Assembly (NCBI GenBank): GCA_019671135.1
Contig: JAHRHY010000019.1
Coordinates: 1,154,501-1,218,500 of the forward strand
DNA length: 64,000 nt
Source: Linnemannia hyalina
Lineage: Eukaryota; Mortierellomycota; Mortierellomycetes; Mortierellales; Mortierellaceae
Reading direction: 5' to 3'
Positions 1 through 12,870 of the stretch are shown one piece after another. Every line of letters starts with the position of its first letter. Positions within the stretch are counted from its first letter, which is position 1. The notes beneath the pieces were generated by a model, which saw only the letters and a list, made by a program, of their open reading frames with translations, made no database searches and had not been told where the DNA came from. The position numbers were made by a program, and so were the translations under genes.

Positions 1-158
1 GTTGATGGGAAACAGAGTCAGCTCTCATGTGCATACTGCGGAGGGGAATGATGTTCATTTTGGAGTTGACTCAAAGCCACATGTAGCAAACACATGCCGC
101 CTCTGTATGTTGGGAAAAAAATGAGTCTGAAATGATTGAACAACTACATACTATATAT
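1..158. other. 3' flank of the aldehyde dehydrogenase gene
   Basis: This is the short stretch downstream of the aldehyde dehydrogenase stop codon. I see no coding sequence in it. It probably holds that gene's 3' UTR on the minus strand. Confidence 0.5.
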
Positions 159-2621
159 CTAAAGTTGCTCAGGCTGGTTGGCACCAACAAGAAGGGTCCT
201 AACAATCTCAAAGACAGCATGGGCTCGGCCAGCCCACCCAGCATAAATAATATTCACAAGATCCCTCGTCACCACAATGGCATCCCCAACATTGTTCATC
301 GGGTACTGTAACACAGGTGGCAAGAACGTCTGGATCAACATCGGCCACCGATCCATCGTCACCGCCTTCTGGTGACACACCGCCCTCAAACCCTCAGGCC
401 CACCAAACCGACCATATCCACTCATCCCCACACCACCGAATGGTAATGACTGACAGAGGTAGTTGACCCCGAAATCGTTTAAGTTGCTCATACCGACCTT
501 CAGACGATCCATCATATACTGGCCTTCCTTTTGGTTACGAGAAAAGACGTTGGAGCCGAGGCAGTACCGAGTCGAGTTGGCGATGGCGATGGCATCGTCG
601 AGGGTCTTGAATTTGAAGACGGCCATGATGGGGGCGAAGGCTTCTTCTTGGGCAATCTTCATGTCGGGACGGAGATCGGTGATGAGTGTGGGCGCGAAGA
701 ATTGGCCGTCAGGGAACTTTGGGTGTACGTATCCGTGGCCTCCGTAGACCAATGTAGCGCCCTCCTTCACCGCCTCGTTCACCAGTCCTTCCAACGCCTT
801 GTTCTATATTTCACATTACAATATCGAGATCGTCAGCTGTTATACTCGTTTGTCTTTTAAGCAACCCAAGCGATCAAATAACGATAACGTGGAAAAGAGA
901 CTTACGCGTCCGCTCATGGTCATGGCACCACAGTCAATGTTCTCGATCTCCAGAGGAGGCCCTTGCCTCAACTGCTTGATCCTGCTGCCAGCCATCTCAA
1001 TCAATTTCTCATGTAAACTCTCATGAACAATAATCCTCTCCAACCCAATACAGTTCTGACCACAGTTCTGGAAGACACCTCTCATCAGAATAGGAACCAC
1101 AGCCTCGAGATCGACATCCTTGTTGACAATCGCCACATCCTTGCCTCCCAACTCCAGCACACAGGGCGTCAAGTTGTACGAGGCTGCTGTGGCGACCTTA
1201 GCACCGACTTGGGGGGATCCGATGAATGTGATTCCATCGACTCCGCTGGTCACAACAGCCTCACCGCACTCTTGGAATCCGACCAGGAACTGAACCAGAT
1301 CGGGGTCATGTCCACAGGCCTCGAGACACGTACGGGCGATCTGGGCGAAATAGGTCGTCGTCGACCAGGCAACTTGTTCCGAAGCCTTGATCAAGATTCC
1401 GTTTCCTGCAAAGAGCGCTGTGATCAGGGGTCCAAACGTGTTGTGGAAGGGATAGTTCCACGAGACCAATGCCGCAACAACGCCCATGGGACGGTACTGA
1501 ACACGCGCAGACTTGTAAAACATCAACAGTCCCGGGTCACGGTGCTCGTCCTTGAGGGCATCCTCTCCGTGCGCCAAAGTCCAACGGATACGTTCACAGG
1601 TCGTCAGAATTTCTCCAAACTTGCCATCGACCATAGTCTTGCCTGTATCCCTTGCGGCGACTCTGCAGATCGATTCCTGGTGGAGGAGAATGAAATCCAG
1701 CAGGGACTGGAGGACAATCTTGCGTTGTGCAAAAGTGGTCTTTTCCCATTTGGCTTGAGCCTTTCTGGCTTTGGCGAGGGCAGAGGCGACGTCGGCCTTT
1801 GTTTGTGCAGGGATGGTGGCGAGGTGGCGGCCTGTGGAGGGGTCGTAGCAGATGATTTGATCGGGACGAGCGGGATCCTAATGGGTTTTTGGTATGAAAT
1901 CTGTTTTAGTACGGAAACGAAAATAGGTGTACGTTTTGGGTGTATGTGTCTGCATGCATTGGGTGAGATACATGGAACTGAATGGTGGCCCTGTTCTGGT
2001 ATGTGGGGAAGTAACTTAGGTACAGCTGCCATGTAAATTTGGCGGGATGGTGGTGGTGGCAACATATATAGTCGAAAGACTACTTCTAAAGCACAAGCCT
2101 TCTTGCTGGTAAGTGTTGAGCCCTTTACCTGGATGCTAGGGTTCTTCAAGATACTTCCACCTTTCCATCCTGGCAGCGCTTCTATTAGTGAGGTAATACA
2201 GTCATAGAAGAGGCATTAGTAGCGAAAGAGAAAACGTCAACAGACGTGTGTGGAGAAAGAGTGACGGAAGAGGGGGTAGATGAATGAAGAACAACGAGAT
2301 CAGGCATCAAGCGATCGGACGTGATGAGTTAATGCACAACACGTAGATTGTGAATCAGAATAGGTGAGTGAAAGATGAAGGGGGAATGTGAATGAGACTT
2401 GGCTTACCTTCTGGAACAGGAACATGGAAGGGGATAGAGGGGTATGTTCTTGTTAAACGGAAGAGAGTGTTGGCGACAAGGGCAACGGTGAAGATGGAGA
2501 GGTAAGGAAAGAGAGGACTTGCGGTGGGGTTGGTCGTGAGGAGATCGATGTCGGTTTGGAGGAGACTTGTCCTGAGCATGGCGATATTGTCCTTGAGGAC
2601 GGCGGCAATCGACGACGCCAT
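159..2621 (-). CDS. Msc7-like membrane-anchored aldehyde dehydrogenase
   Basis: The gene has four exons, at 2408-2621, 2129-2169, 906-1877 and 159-803, which join in frame to 623 residues. Yeast Msc7, an ER-associated aldehyde dehydrogenase of poorly known substrate, is 644 residues. The N-terminal ~60 residues contain one hydrophobic segment (LSIFTVALVANTLF), suggesting membrane anchoring. The catalytic domain shows the expected residues: Asn226 in SWNYPF, the general base Glu327 in LELGGKD, and the nucleophile Cys361 in FQNCGQNC. The family would oxidise aldehydes to acids with NAD(P)+. The 41-nt second exon supplies WKGGSILKNPSIQ and is required to keep the frame. The start is the first ATG of exon 1, preceded on its own strand by a pyrimidine tract. 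It is transcribed divergently from the AcrB-like gene. Exact substrate is unknown. Confidence 0.88.
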
Positions 2622-2665
2622 TGTTATTTTCGCGGGTAGAGGGGAGTGGAGGGAGGGAGAGTGGT

Positions 2666-2696
<31 letters not shown>

Positions 2697-3687
2697 AAGA
2701 AAAGAAAAGAAAAGAAGAGAAGAAAAGAAGACGAGAAGAAACAGAAACAAACAGCCAAAAAGGCAGCAGGGGCCATCAATCATCAACATCGAGAGATCAG
2801 ATCGTTCACTGATATCGGCCCCAACGGTTGATATTTTTTTTTTCATCTCCCTCCCTCCCTCTGGTCTATTGACCCCTGAGAATCAATCTCACGCCACTTT
2901 TTTTCTCTTTTCTCTGTCCTCTGTGTCGTCTGTGGCACCCTTGGCACCCTTTTGCGTCCAATTCTTCTTGCTCTTCCATTTTAAATGTCGTGAGAGTGTC
3001 AGAGCAGGGGGCATTCCTCCTCTTGGGTGATAAATAATTGCTATGGGGGATGTATCATGTAGACTGTCTGTGAATGAAGGAGTTTGGATATATGATATAA
3101 ACGCATGCTCATCGATAATGAATGCGACACACACTTGCAGCCATAATAGATAAAACAACTTGGAAGAATACCCTCCGTGCTAGAGCCAGGTAATATTTCA
3201 CTTTTCACACCCCGTGCAAATCAATATGAAGGTGACTGCTTCAAAGAGTCAAGGTTGTGTGCTCCTTCCCTGTCTGAGCCGTTGGGTCCAACCCAGCCAA
3301 CCCAGCCTGCACCTTGACTTTGCCAGTCTCTCCTTATTTCCTTTTTTTTTTACAAGATCGTCTCTTCTGGATCTTTTTCTTCTCTTCTTTGCCATCATCC
3401 TCTCCTTCTCTCAACCTTAATCCACCATTCTTCTCCTTCCATTCATCATTCACTCACCTGCAGGAGAACACCATCACAGGAATCACAACAACAACAAACA
3501 AACAAACAACCAACAAGCGGGTCAGATTCAACATCCATTGCCTGGATCTGAACACGAACACAAAGCCCTGTCTGCCTCGGCCACTTCACTAAAAACTGTC
3601 TTCGAGGAGTCTCGTAGCTCCTCCGGCCACGCCGTCAACGACAGGTCTACGGCCCAACAGGGTCTGGTCCCTTCTGACCTCATAGCG
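2622..3687. promoter_or_regulatory. divergent promoter region, ALDH / AcrB-like
   Basis: This non-coding stretch lies between two divergent genes. A purine tract on the + strand (2665-2760) is the coding-strand pyrimidine tract of the aldehyde dehydrogenase. A pyrimidine tract at about 3320-3450 followed by an A/C-rich leader precedes the AcrB-like gene. The frame leading to 3688 is open from 3421 but contains no ATG, so this part is read as leader. Confidence 0.5.
2665..2692. repeat. (GA)n microsatellite
   Basis: An uninterrupted GA dinucleotide run, continuing into a looser A/G tract to about 2735. It sits just upstream of the aldehyde dehydrogenase start. Confidence 0.85.
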
Positions 3688-6600
3688 ATGGAATCGGACC
3701 AACTCCTGACCGAACACCTTCCACCAACAGGACCAGCACAAGGACCAAGGACCATCGAAAACCTATCAATTGAACAACAACAACGTCAACACTCTTCTGA
3801 CCAAGGCTCCTCTCGATCTGAAGGAACAGCAACAGCAAGTGGAGCAAGTGGATCAGGAACAGGTTCGGAGTCAGAGCAGTCGGGATCCTCCTCCTCGACC
3901 CCATGGCCCGCAGCCCTGACCACCCGCTTCCAGGACCACCTCAAACTGTTCTTCTCGATGCACCACAAGCTGTTTGACCTCGTCGCCTTCTACGTGGTCA
4001 TGTTTGCCCTCAACGGCCAGATCACCTCCCTCCCAACCCGCCTCGAATGGATAGGATTCTGTGTCCAGTCCATCGTCGCTCTGCGAAGAGCTTTCCAAAC
4101 CTCGATCAAACACGGACTTGGACTAACGTCGTTCTTGGGCATGCTCGATCTGCTCGTCGGACAACTCTTTCTGCATCAGGATCGACTTGGCTTCCTTCCA
4201 ACCGTCGCCAATATCCTCGTCTACTTTTATGTCATCAACCTGACTCGTGGACTTGTCTTTGGTGACTCGGTTTCTTGTCTCCTCTGGTTCCTCTTTGGAC
4301 TTGTCGATATTTACAGGAGAGATCTCTCGTCGGCCTCGATTCTGGATCTGACGACTTACAGAGTCATCCCTGTTCATACTGTTGGATTTGGACTCTACAT
4401 CCTCATGTCCGAGTTGGTCGATGTCATGCTCCACAGCGCAGAGCCGGATCAGATCCAGGGGCGATATCTCAACTATGTGGGCGCACAAAAGGAAGGCCCC
4501 GTCTCTTTCAGGTACAGTACTCAGTCCAAGCCCCATCTTTTTTGCATTTTTTTCCTGTTAAAGCAAACATGTTGTAACGTGAGCGTCAGAGTGGGTTTTG
4601 TTGACTAAAACTCTTCGATATTTTCTGCGCGTCTTTTAGATCGACAAGTCGACGAGCAACAAACCAATCGACGGACAATAGCAACTTGCGCTTCGAACTG
4701 TGCATTACAGAGATTACGCCCTTCACGGTGTCATTTTGCCTTAACGCACTATCAGAGACCCAAGTACCGGAGCAACAACCCTCATTACAGGATTCCAAAA
4801 ACGCACCATCAATACCATCATCGTCATCATCATCATCACCATCATCATCATCAACAACAACGGACGTGAGTAGAACAGGATCAAGGGTAGCAAACGACAC
4901 GATCGATCTATCGACCATCAAGGTCGGATCTATCGCTAATTCCTTCAGTTCTTCTTCCTCAGCAAGTCGACCGTCTCCAAATCCAACAGCATCAACGCCA
5001 ACTCCGCGGATCATCTCGACATCCGACATTGTGATCCATGTCAACTATATCCCCTGGCGGCAAGTCCAATACCATTTCCCGGACGAGCAGAGTTTTACGC
5101 TTTTTGGGCTCACGCCGGCGACCGATTATGAGATCGAGATGAAAGTGCACCGGTTCTCGAGCTTCATTGCCAGAGTTGGCACTCGCGCCGCACCACGTAA
5201 GTCTTTCCTCTTGTTTATCTTGTTTGTTTTTGTTTTCTTTTTGTTACTCCAACCATTCCATCCGTCCCTCCCGCAGCAACATGCAGAATGACTCGTTTAT
5301 TAATTATTTTTTTATATGGCCCTCTCTCTCATTTTGTTGCTTTGTCACGTGAAACATGCTTTCCCCAAACGACAGCTGGGACACTAATACCGACGACCAC
5401 TTTCGAGAAACCCGTTCAACCCATCGACCCAGCACCAAAGAACCACAAGAACCGCAAGAGCAAACGGAACCAAAAGGCTCTACGGGACAATAATAGCAAC
5501 AGCAGCAACGACAGGACAGGAGCAGGATCAGGAGGAGACGGTGGCAAATCCAAGGCCACCAGCACTTCTACGACTGTCGGTTCTGCGTTGCCCGCCTTGG
5601 CAACCGCTGCGTCTGACGCGCTCGCCTCCCTTTCTCAGTCATCACGTTCTTCAGACTCCTTACCCCTCTCGGACAAACTTGCTTCCTCACTCGTGGAGCA
5701 AAAGAGTGCAAACCAACTGCTTCTGGAACAACTCCAGGCCTCGATTCAGGCATCCGTCGACACTGCCGCGGCCACCAGGGCGACCATCAAGAAGCTCAAG
5801 CGGGACCAAAGCAAATCTGAAACCCTCCTCCGACAAGAACTGGAAGGGATCGGACGCGGGCAGGCAAAAGCCGCACTCCAGGACCAAAAGCGACGGCAGA
5901 AACTGTCGTTCCTCCAGGAATCGATCAAGCAGACTAATGCTCACGCTGTGACGCTGCAGGATGAGGCGCGGGAGATCAAGGAAGCGACGGTTTTAAGCCA
6001 GCAGTCCCTTGAGGATATTGTTGAGGTTATCCGGACGCTGGAGTTGGACGTTCAGGCTGCGCAGTCGACCCTCAAGTCTGAGATTGCCCCCCTCAAGCTG
6101 GAATGTCAGAGGCTGCAGGCCGAGATGAAGCGACTGGAGGGGGAACGAGTGGACTGGGCGAACCAGACGAGCCAGCTTCAAGAGAGCGAGGTGGCACCGT
6201 TGCAGTTGCGGCTTCAGCGTTTGGAGCAACAGCAGATTGTCTGGAAGGTCGCTGCCAAGGCCAACAAGGACAAGGACCGTGAGGCGGCGCTCAAAGTTGC
6301 AGCACTCGAGGAGGATGTTCAGAAGAAGAATGGAAAGATCCAGGATCTGGATGCTACTATTCAGGAACTGAAGGGTGAGAATGTCCAACTCAAGGAGGCC
6401 GTTGAGAGGGAGATGGAGGTCTGGGAGAGCCTTGAGCGGGAGTTTGATCTTGACGGTGATGAAGAGGAGGATGATCATCCGCTTCTGACGTTCTCGCAGG
6501 ACCAGCTCTCCTCGTCGTCGCTTCTTTCTGGGACCAGCATTGGAAGCGAACTTCATGCGCCACTGCACCACCAGTTCAAGCATCATATGTCGATCGACCC

Positions 6601-6793
6601 TACTTATAGCGACTCGTTTTGGTTCTCCTCCGGGAACGGGACCACCTCTTCTTCCTCGGGAGCCGCGGATCTGTGGCAGACCGCTTCTTCTTCTACGAGT
6701 AAGCCTATCCTTCCCCCTCTGGCGCGTCTCCAATCTGGCGACAATGGGTATCATGCCTCAGCGGGTGCTTCTGGTGCTCGGTCAGATATATAA
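3688..6793 (+). CDS. AcrB-like multipass membrane and coiled-coil protein
   Basis: Three exons (3688-4511, 4640-5196, 5376-6793) give 932 residues. After a polar Ser/Gln-rich N-terminus, residues ~90-258 hold several hydrophobic segments, including FYVVMFALNG and ANILVYFYVINL. Exon 2 holds a Ser-rich linker and, at ~404-455, a fibronectin III-like stretch ending in LTPATDYEIEMKV. Residues ~565-825 form a long heptad-rich coiled coil, followed by a Ser-rich tail. This order resembles the fungal 'ubiquitination network signaling protein' AcrB. In Aspergillus, AcrB has membrane segments plus coiled coil and acts in the CreB/CreC deubiquitination pathway that influences transporters. The match is by architecture from memory, not alignment. 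The start is the first in-frame ATG. Confidence 0.6.
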
Positions 6794-8681
6794 AAAAATC
6801 GCGTTGTGCGAAATAATAAAAAAAAAAAAAAAAAAGTTGGAGTGTTGTGGGTGTCTGCTGATTTTGAGCCGATGTGTTTTTATTTTCATGCCTCACATCA
6901 GGAATTTTTCTTGAACTCAACCATTTCTGCGCTACGTGTTATTCTTTCAGCCACGGAATCATTTTCGAGAGGGAGGCACACAACGATACAGTAGGACTCA
7001 CAGACAGTGGGATTCACAGACAGTAGCTTGTTGGATCGGTTGTTCTGCTTTCCGCCGACGCGTCTTTATTAGTTTCAGTCACTTGGAGGGGCGTTATTTT
7101 CACTGTTTTTAGGTTGGAAGGGGATCCGGCCTCTTCCTGATTGCTATTAGACCGCCCTCCTATGTCTGCGGCTGCGAAACGCCCTCCAATGTTGGTCGAA
7201 CAGAAACAAAAAAAGCAAAAAACATCCTGCATTGTGAACTGGTAATCTAGGTCGGGGAGCTTTTGGTCGACAGTTGAGCGTTTACTGTCAGCAACACGTA
7301 CATGACTGCTACGAATGACCAAATGTCTACCTTTTCAGTGCAGTCGCCCCCCTCCTTTTAACCTCGGGCGCCCGACAACCCTTTGACAGCCCAAAGGTCC
7401 TATGAAACAACAAGGCAATTGTTCAATTTGTTAGACACAAAACCTGCCATAAGGAAAGGCGGGTATTGTGGGTTTGTGTATAGTCACTTATTTGAATTTT
7501 TCTCTCTTCCGTGCGTTTGGACAGGCTGTAGCCGGCTTATCCTGATTCCTTTTCCTCTCCTGACGGATTGAAACAAATCATCCTACCCGGTATCTTGACG
7601 CGCAAATTCTGTTTGCACCCCACTACTGAAGCCGTCAGTCAGAGCCAAGACGTTGAGATAACCCCCCCCCCCCACCCCCACCTTGGACGTCGCGTTCGTT
7701 CTCAAACTAATGACAAAAAAGCGAGTGGTAAGGATCAATTCATGTACAGTGTATCCATTAACACTTTGGTACCTCACTCACTTGAGCATTATTTTACCAT
7801 CCACATGTACCTTCTCAGGGCCCTTTGTTTATCCATGTCTTTTTGCGAGTGAGCTTTTCCCTCGTCCGAGTCATTTCATACAATGAGATAGACAATGCCA
7901 AAATAGCCCCTAACGTATCTAGGATCCAACCTGTCAACAAGACTTTGTTCGTTTCCACCAAAAATATAAAGTTCCATAGGGTTCGACATGGGGCTTACAG
8001 AGCCCAATATCGTTCAGAGTCTTGCATTGGTGAAGGGTGATGGATCACTAGACAGCAGCAAGGCCGTAGAACGCAGAAACATGGAAACCTGAACCATAAG
8101 AACCATTTCAATTTTTCTTCTTCGTCTCGATTTTTCAATATGGAAAGAAAAAAACTCGATGATCTTCTTTTCTCTCTTCCACACTCACGCTTGCTCATCC
8201 ACTCGCTATTATGTGCTGGTGAAGCAGGGGTGCACGCTGACAGCGGCAGACGGACAATTAATTATCTGGATTAGGCATATCATGCATCCGAATGGTTGCG
8301 CCCACTTGCAGACAAGCAGGAACCAAGTTATTTTTGTCTCCACCGCGCCAACACATCTTTCTTTGCCGCGAGAAGGGAGGGAGGGAGGTGGGGCTACCTC
8401 TGATTAGAACATGTTTCTGTTCCTGAACGACTGAACCCTCCCCCCCCTTGAATCTTGAAGGCTTTACTGCGGACATTCGTTCAGGCAGCTACAAGGTACA
8501 TAACCGTTTTGGTACAGGTACGCGTAGGATTAAGAAAAACGCGATTGCGATGATATTTTTTTACTATGATATCGTGTCAAAAAGAAAAAATAACAACAAA
8601 ATGTCTATGAGTAGGGGGAGGGAGGGGGGGGGGGGGGGGGGGGGAGATAAGAAAAAGGATGAAGAACAAACAGAGTGTAGC
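6794..8681. other. convergent intergenic region, no gene seen
   Basis: This 1.9-kb stretch lies between two convergent genes and should contain both 3' UTRs. I found no ORF with coherent composition and no RNA gene. It contains homopolymer tracts: A at ~6820-6835, C at ~7661-7670 and a 21-nt G run at 8624-8644. Confidence 0.5.
8624..8644. repeat. poly(G) tract, 21 nt
   Basis: Twenty-one consecutive G on the + strand, 38 nt beyond the stop codon of the minus-strand glucanase. In that gene's transcript it would be a C run in the 3' UTR. Confidence 0.85.
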
Positions 8682-10360
8682 TTATCCGCTGAAGCTATAC
8701 CCAGCAGAGGCACAGTACGATGGGCCACGGTTATTGATATCCTTAGGGATCCACCCACCCTCAACACCAGCAAAGTACGACCACAATGGATTATTCTCCG
8801 TCTTGAAGTTCCAATAGAACCAACCGGCGCCTTGCTCAAAGGCTTCAATCTGGGCCAGGAAGTAGTTGGACAAGAACTTTTTGTACTCGGGCGTATAGGT
8901 CGAGACATTGTTCTCGTTGGTACAGGTACTGTTGGGTGATTTGGGAGGGGCACCGTTGTAAGTACCGTCCCAGCGGTAACCAGCTCCGATTCCGTTGAGG
9001 TAGGTTGCGCAATCGTTGACGGCGACTGAGAACTCGCCGACCATAGTTGGGCCGAATTCCTTGGTGCTTGTAATCGCGGACCCACCCCAGGTCTCGCAGG
9101 CGAACTTGAGTTGGGTGGTTTGATTCATGCGCATCAGGTCATCGTTGAACATGATGTACTGGTGAGTGTCTAGAGAGAGAAAGACGAACAAAAAAACAAA
9201 CACAGGGCATGTTAGTTTCAGGTTAACCGAGAATTGAACCGTGTGTGTGTGGTGCGTGCTAATATTGCAAATAGATCCAGATAAAAATAACAACCAAGCA
9301 AACTGCACGTACCGAGCATGACACGGTCGCTACCGGGCAAGAAGCCAGCCCAGGCGTTGAGGCCAACCATGCCGTCGTGAATAACTGCCCAGGATCCCTT
9401 GCCCTCACCAGTACCAGTAGCAGCACGAACAACTTTAATGGCCTGAGTGTACCAGTTCTTGACGGCGTCAACACCAATCAAATGGGCAGCGGGCTCGTTC
9501 AAAAGGCCCATGATAGGCGCAACATGGGCGTAATCGGGGCCGGAAAAGAAGGTGGCCAACTGCTGGAGGTAAGGAAGAGTACGCTGGGCGTTCGCGACAC
9601 CGTCAGTACCGTTGATCCAGTTGATGGGACCCAGTCTGCCAGAGTGGTTCCAGCCGTTCTGGGAACCGGGGGCAGCGTGGAGCTCGACCATAACACGGAT
9701 GCCGTACTTGCGGGCCCACTCGATACCGCGAAGGAGGTACGTCCACGAAAGGGTGGGGACATAGGGCTCATCGGCAGTCAAACCACCCAAGGCCCAGAAA
9801 CCAATGGGGATGCGGACATGGTTAATACCCATACCCTGGAGACGGCTGAAAGTGTCCTCAGTGACCCAGCTCGAGTAATGAGCCTCGAGGTAGGCCTTGG
9901 CCTTCTCGGGCCCTAACAACTTACAGAGCGTCCACTCATCAATAACACCTTGCTTGATATAAGGATCAAAGAGTGAGGGGGAGATGAAAGGTTCAAGGAC
10001 CAACCAGCCTCCGAGGTTGACACCACGCATCTTCATCTTTCCAGAGGCATAGTCAAAGGCCTCGTTGAGGGGAGGGGTGTAGGCATTAGGGCGGGCAGTG
10101 TCGTTTTTGGAGGGGACGATAGGGACACTAGGGGGAATAGGTCCAGGGTTGGTAGGGGTAACAGGACCGGTAGGTTGATTGCCGTTGCTTCCGTTTTGAC
10201 TGTTGTTGGAAGAAGAGTCGGAGGAGTTCTTATCCCAGGGTTTGACGAGCGCCAGGGGCACCGCAACGGCGACGGCGATGATGATAAAGGCGAGGATAGA
10301 GATTTTCCACTTGTGGCGGCTCAGGCACGAGCGGTTGTCGTGTTTAGAAGGAGCGCCCAT
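8682..10360 (-). CDS. membrane-anchored GH5 exo-1,3-beta-glucanase (glucan 1,3-beta-glucosidase)
   Basis: Two exons (9313-10360 and 8682-9169) give 511 residues. A short basic cytoplasmic tail is followed by one hydrophobic segment (residues ~20-39) and a Ser/Asn/Pro-rich linker, which predicts a type II membrane protein like the Exg2-type enzymes. The GH5 domain starts near MRGVNLGGWLVLEPF. It carries the acid/base Glu289 in GLLNEP and the nucleophile Glu395 in MVGEFS, with RIPIGFWA between. The enzyme would release glucose from beta-1,3-glucan at the cell surface and so act in wall remodelling. The splice reconstitutes the family's DTHQY motif. The start at 10360 is the only ATG giving the cytoplasmic tail plus anchor. 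It is divergent from the nucleotide-sugar transporter. Confidence 0.92.
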
Positions 10361-12870
10361 GTTGTAGCTGTGCTGGTGTTGTTTGTGAAGTTGTTGTTCG
10401 TCGAGGGGTTGACCGAAGAGGGAGTGGGCAGATGCAGAAGCAGATGCAGAGATGTTTGAGGACGACAGGATGAGGGTGAATGAGGAGTGAATGAGGAATG
10501 AGTGAACGGTTGGTGGTTATTATATATGCAGGGAAGGGGTCGTTAAACTGAAGGAGAGGGAGGGAGAGGGATTAGAGAGACCGGGTGGTCGGGAGACAGG
10601 AGGAGAAGGAAGGTGAAGAGAAGAAGGGGAGAAATAAGACGACAACGGTTGAGCAAGGAAAAGGTCAAGGGAAAACATAAAAAAGAGGGCGATCGCGCTC
10701 AACGGTGCTCTGCTCTCTATCTCTCCATTCTCGGGAGAGAGTGAAAACGCTTATAGAAAATCCTTCTATCTTACAGACCAAAAGACGGGCGCCCGGTTCA
10801 ATTTCACACTTTTGTATGTTTCTGTATAAACCAGGGGTAAGTATGTGTCTGTTGAGAACACAGACCAGTAAGGTTTGTGTTCATGGGTTGACAGAATTAC
10901 CTAGAGTGTTATTATTGTCTTTCTATCTCCTCTCTCGTGTAAATATGGCGCATACATCCAATGAGAGGCGAGGGAAGGAAACATGGCTCAGATTGAGTTG
11001 CAGCTCAGAATGAGAAGAAGAAAAGGAAAGGAACGAACCATCGTTCATTCAATGATCAGCCCCATATTCAAACACTGCTTTTTTTTTCACCGACATATGC
11101 CGCTCATGGTCATATCTTTTTTTTTTTCTAATTCCCTCCTTGTCATTGCATGTCTGAAGATTGAAGGCACCCACACTTGTGCAAAGCAAGACATTCGTCC
11201 ACCTTGCATGTTTGTGTTTACTGTTGTACGTCCTACAAGACAAGAGCTATACGCCGTCTTGTGTTCAGAAGAGGCAAAAATCAACAAATGAAGAGGTGCA
11301 TTCCCTTGTGAAAGTAACGCGTACTTTTTACGCCCATGTTATTTATAAAAAGTATTTTCTCGACGGAGTGGAACAGCAGTTATATCGTTATATCCACATC
11401 CAACAACAATTGAACTGAGCCAAAGCAACGGGGACACCTGTTTATTGTTCAAACAACTGTGCAAATGTTATGCTGTTAACTTGCTGCGTTGACTAGTATG
11501 CAACAGCCTTCGTGTGGACTTGAAGCAATAAACTAGCAAGCAAGCAAAGCAAGTACAAAATGGCTTGTTGTGATAGTTTGATCTGATAAGATGAGCTGAA
11601 TTGTCCAATTGTTGGATCCTTTGTTTGATCAGTGTTGATGGGAGAAAAAAAATTGGTGCCTGAAAACACAGTTCATACAATAGCGCCATCTACAGAGACG
11701 TAATTTCTGATATTTGAAAGGGCGAAAGCGGCTGTGCTCCCATCGAGCTGTTTGTAAAAATAGACCAAGAAAAAACGTGCGCAGGCAAAGGCAGGTTTGC
11801 CTGTCGTCCACTCCATGTTCAGGAGAGAAGAAAAAAAAAAGATAGATCTCCCGCTGGACAGGAACAGGTAGGAGGGGATAAAAAGGTTAAAAAAAAGTGG
11901 CACCGCCCCACCTGTGCCCATATGGGACTGGAGAGATAAAGATAGACTGTGCAGTCGGTGGACCAAGCTGGGTGAATGGGAGAGGAACGTGAATCGCCAG
12001 GAGAAGGAGGAGGGAGGGGAATGCCCAATGTTTTTTTTCCTAGCCTAGGCATGCCTGTGGATATTCCATTCTGTGTCCATCTTTTCTGATCCATTAATTG
12101 TAATCTGCTTTGCCATTTTTTACGCCTGGACAACTGATTCCTCGGAGAAAAGAGCAATTGAACCTGGAATGGATACAAAGGTGATGATGATGATGATGAT
12201 AGTGGTGGTGACAACAGTAAAGAAGTGAGTAAGGTCGTGTATGTGTAGGTTGAGTGCAGAGTAAAAATACATCCCGCCGAAACCTTGTCTCTTGTTTAGG
12301 CTTGCTGTGTGCTGTCTTTCTACAGGGCGCACAGTAGAAACCTCATACGTCAATGAAATAGGGTCAGCAACAGGTATTGTTGTCGTCGTCGTTGGCAGGT
12401 TCGATTCGGAGAAAGTGAAAGAGATGGGAGAGAGAGAGAGAGAGAGACAGAGAAAGAGAGAGAGAGAGAGCAATAGCGATGTGGAAGGTGGTGTCGACTT
12501 CTCCTCTCCAACCATTAGAGTTCAAAGAGGAGTGAGCAGCAGCAGCAAAGAGAACGAAGCAACATTTTTTGTCTGTCGGCGTGTCCAGCCCAAACCTACT
12601 CCCTCCTCCCCTTCCCTCCCTATTTTTTCTTATTCTTCCCTCCTCTTCTCTCCCTTTCTTTTCCTCCCTCTTCTCTCCTCTCTTCACTCTCATCATCCCA
12701 TTCTCTCTTCCACTCTCATCATCCCCCACCTCTCATTTCATCAACCCACCGCCTCCTTCTCTCCCCCTTGTCTTCACTCATACTTCAACAAACGTCAGCA
12801 GGACAACAACAGGACAAGAAACACACCAAGCCTACTTGCAGACAACAAATACACATATACCAAGGATCAA
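10361..12870. promoter_or_regulatory. divergent intergenic region, glucanase / nucleotide-sugar transporter
   Basis: This stretch is 2.5 kb with no supportable gene. A TATATA element at ~10518-10528 reads on both strands and lies about 160 nt upstream of the glucanase start. It is followed by a purine tract (10545-10640), which is pyrimidine-rich on that gene's strand. On the + strand a GA repeat (12429-12470) and a strong pyrimidine tract (12590-12780) precede the A/C-rich leader of the transporter. Confidence 0.5.

Noticed and set aside
1023..2036. 337-codon open frame on the + strand
   Set aside because: It is exactly antisense to the aldehyde dehydrogenase exons. Its product has no recognisable motif, and the minus-strand product matches a known family throughout.
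12292..12870. Open frame extending the nucleotide-sugar transporter upstream
   Set aside because: It has no suitable ATG and is dominated by GA and CT repeats. It reads as Arg/Glu and Ser/Pro/Leu low complexity, and the family starts at the ATG at 12871.
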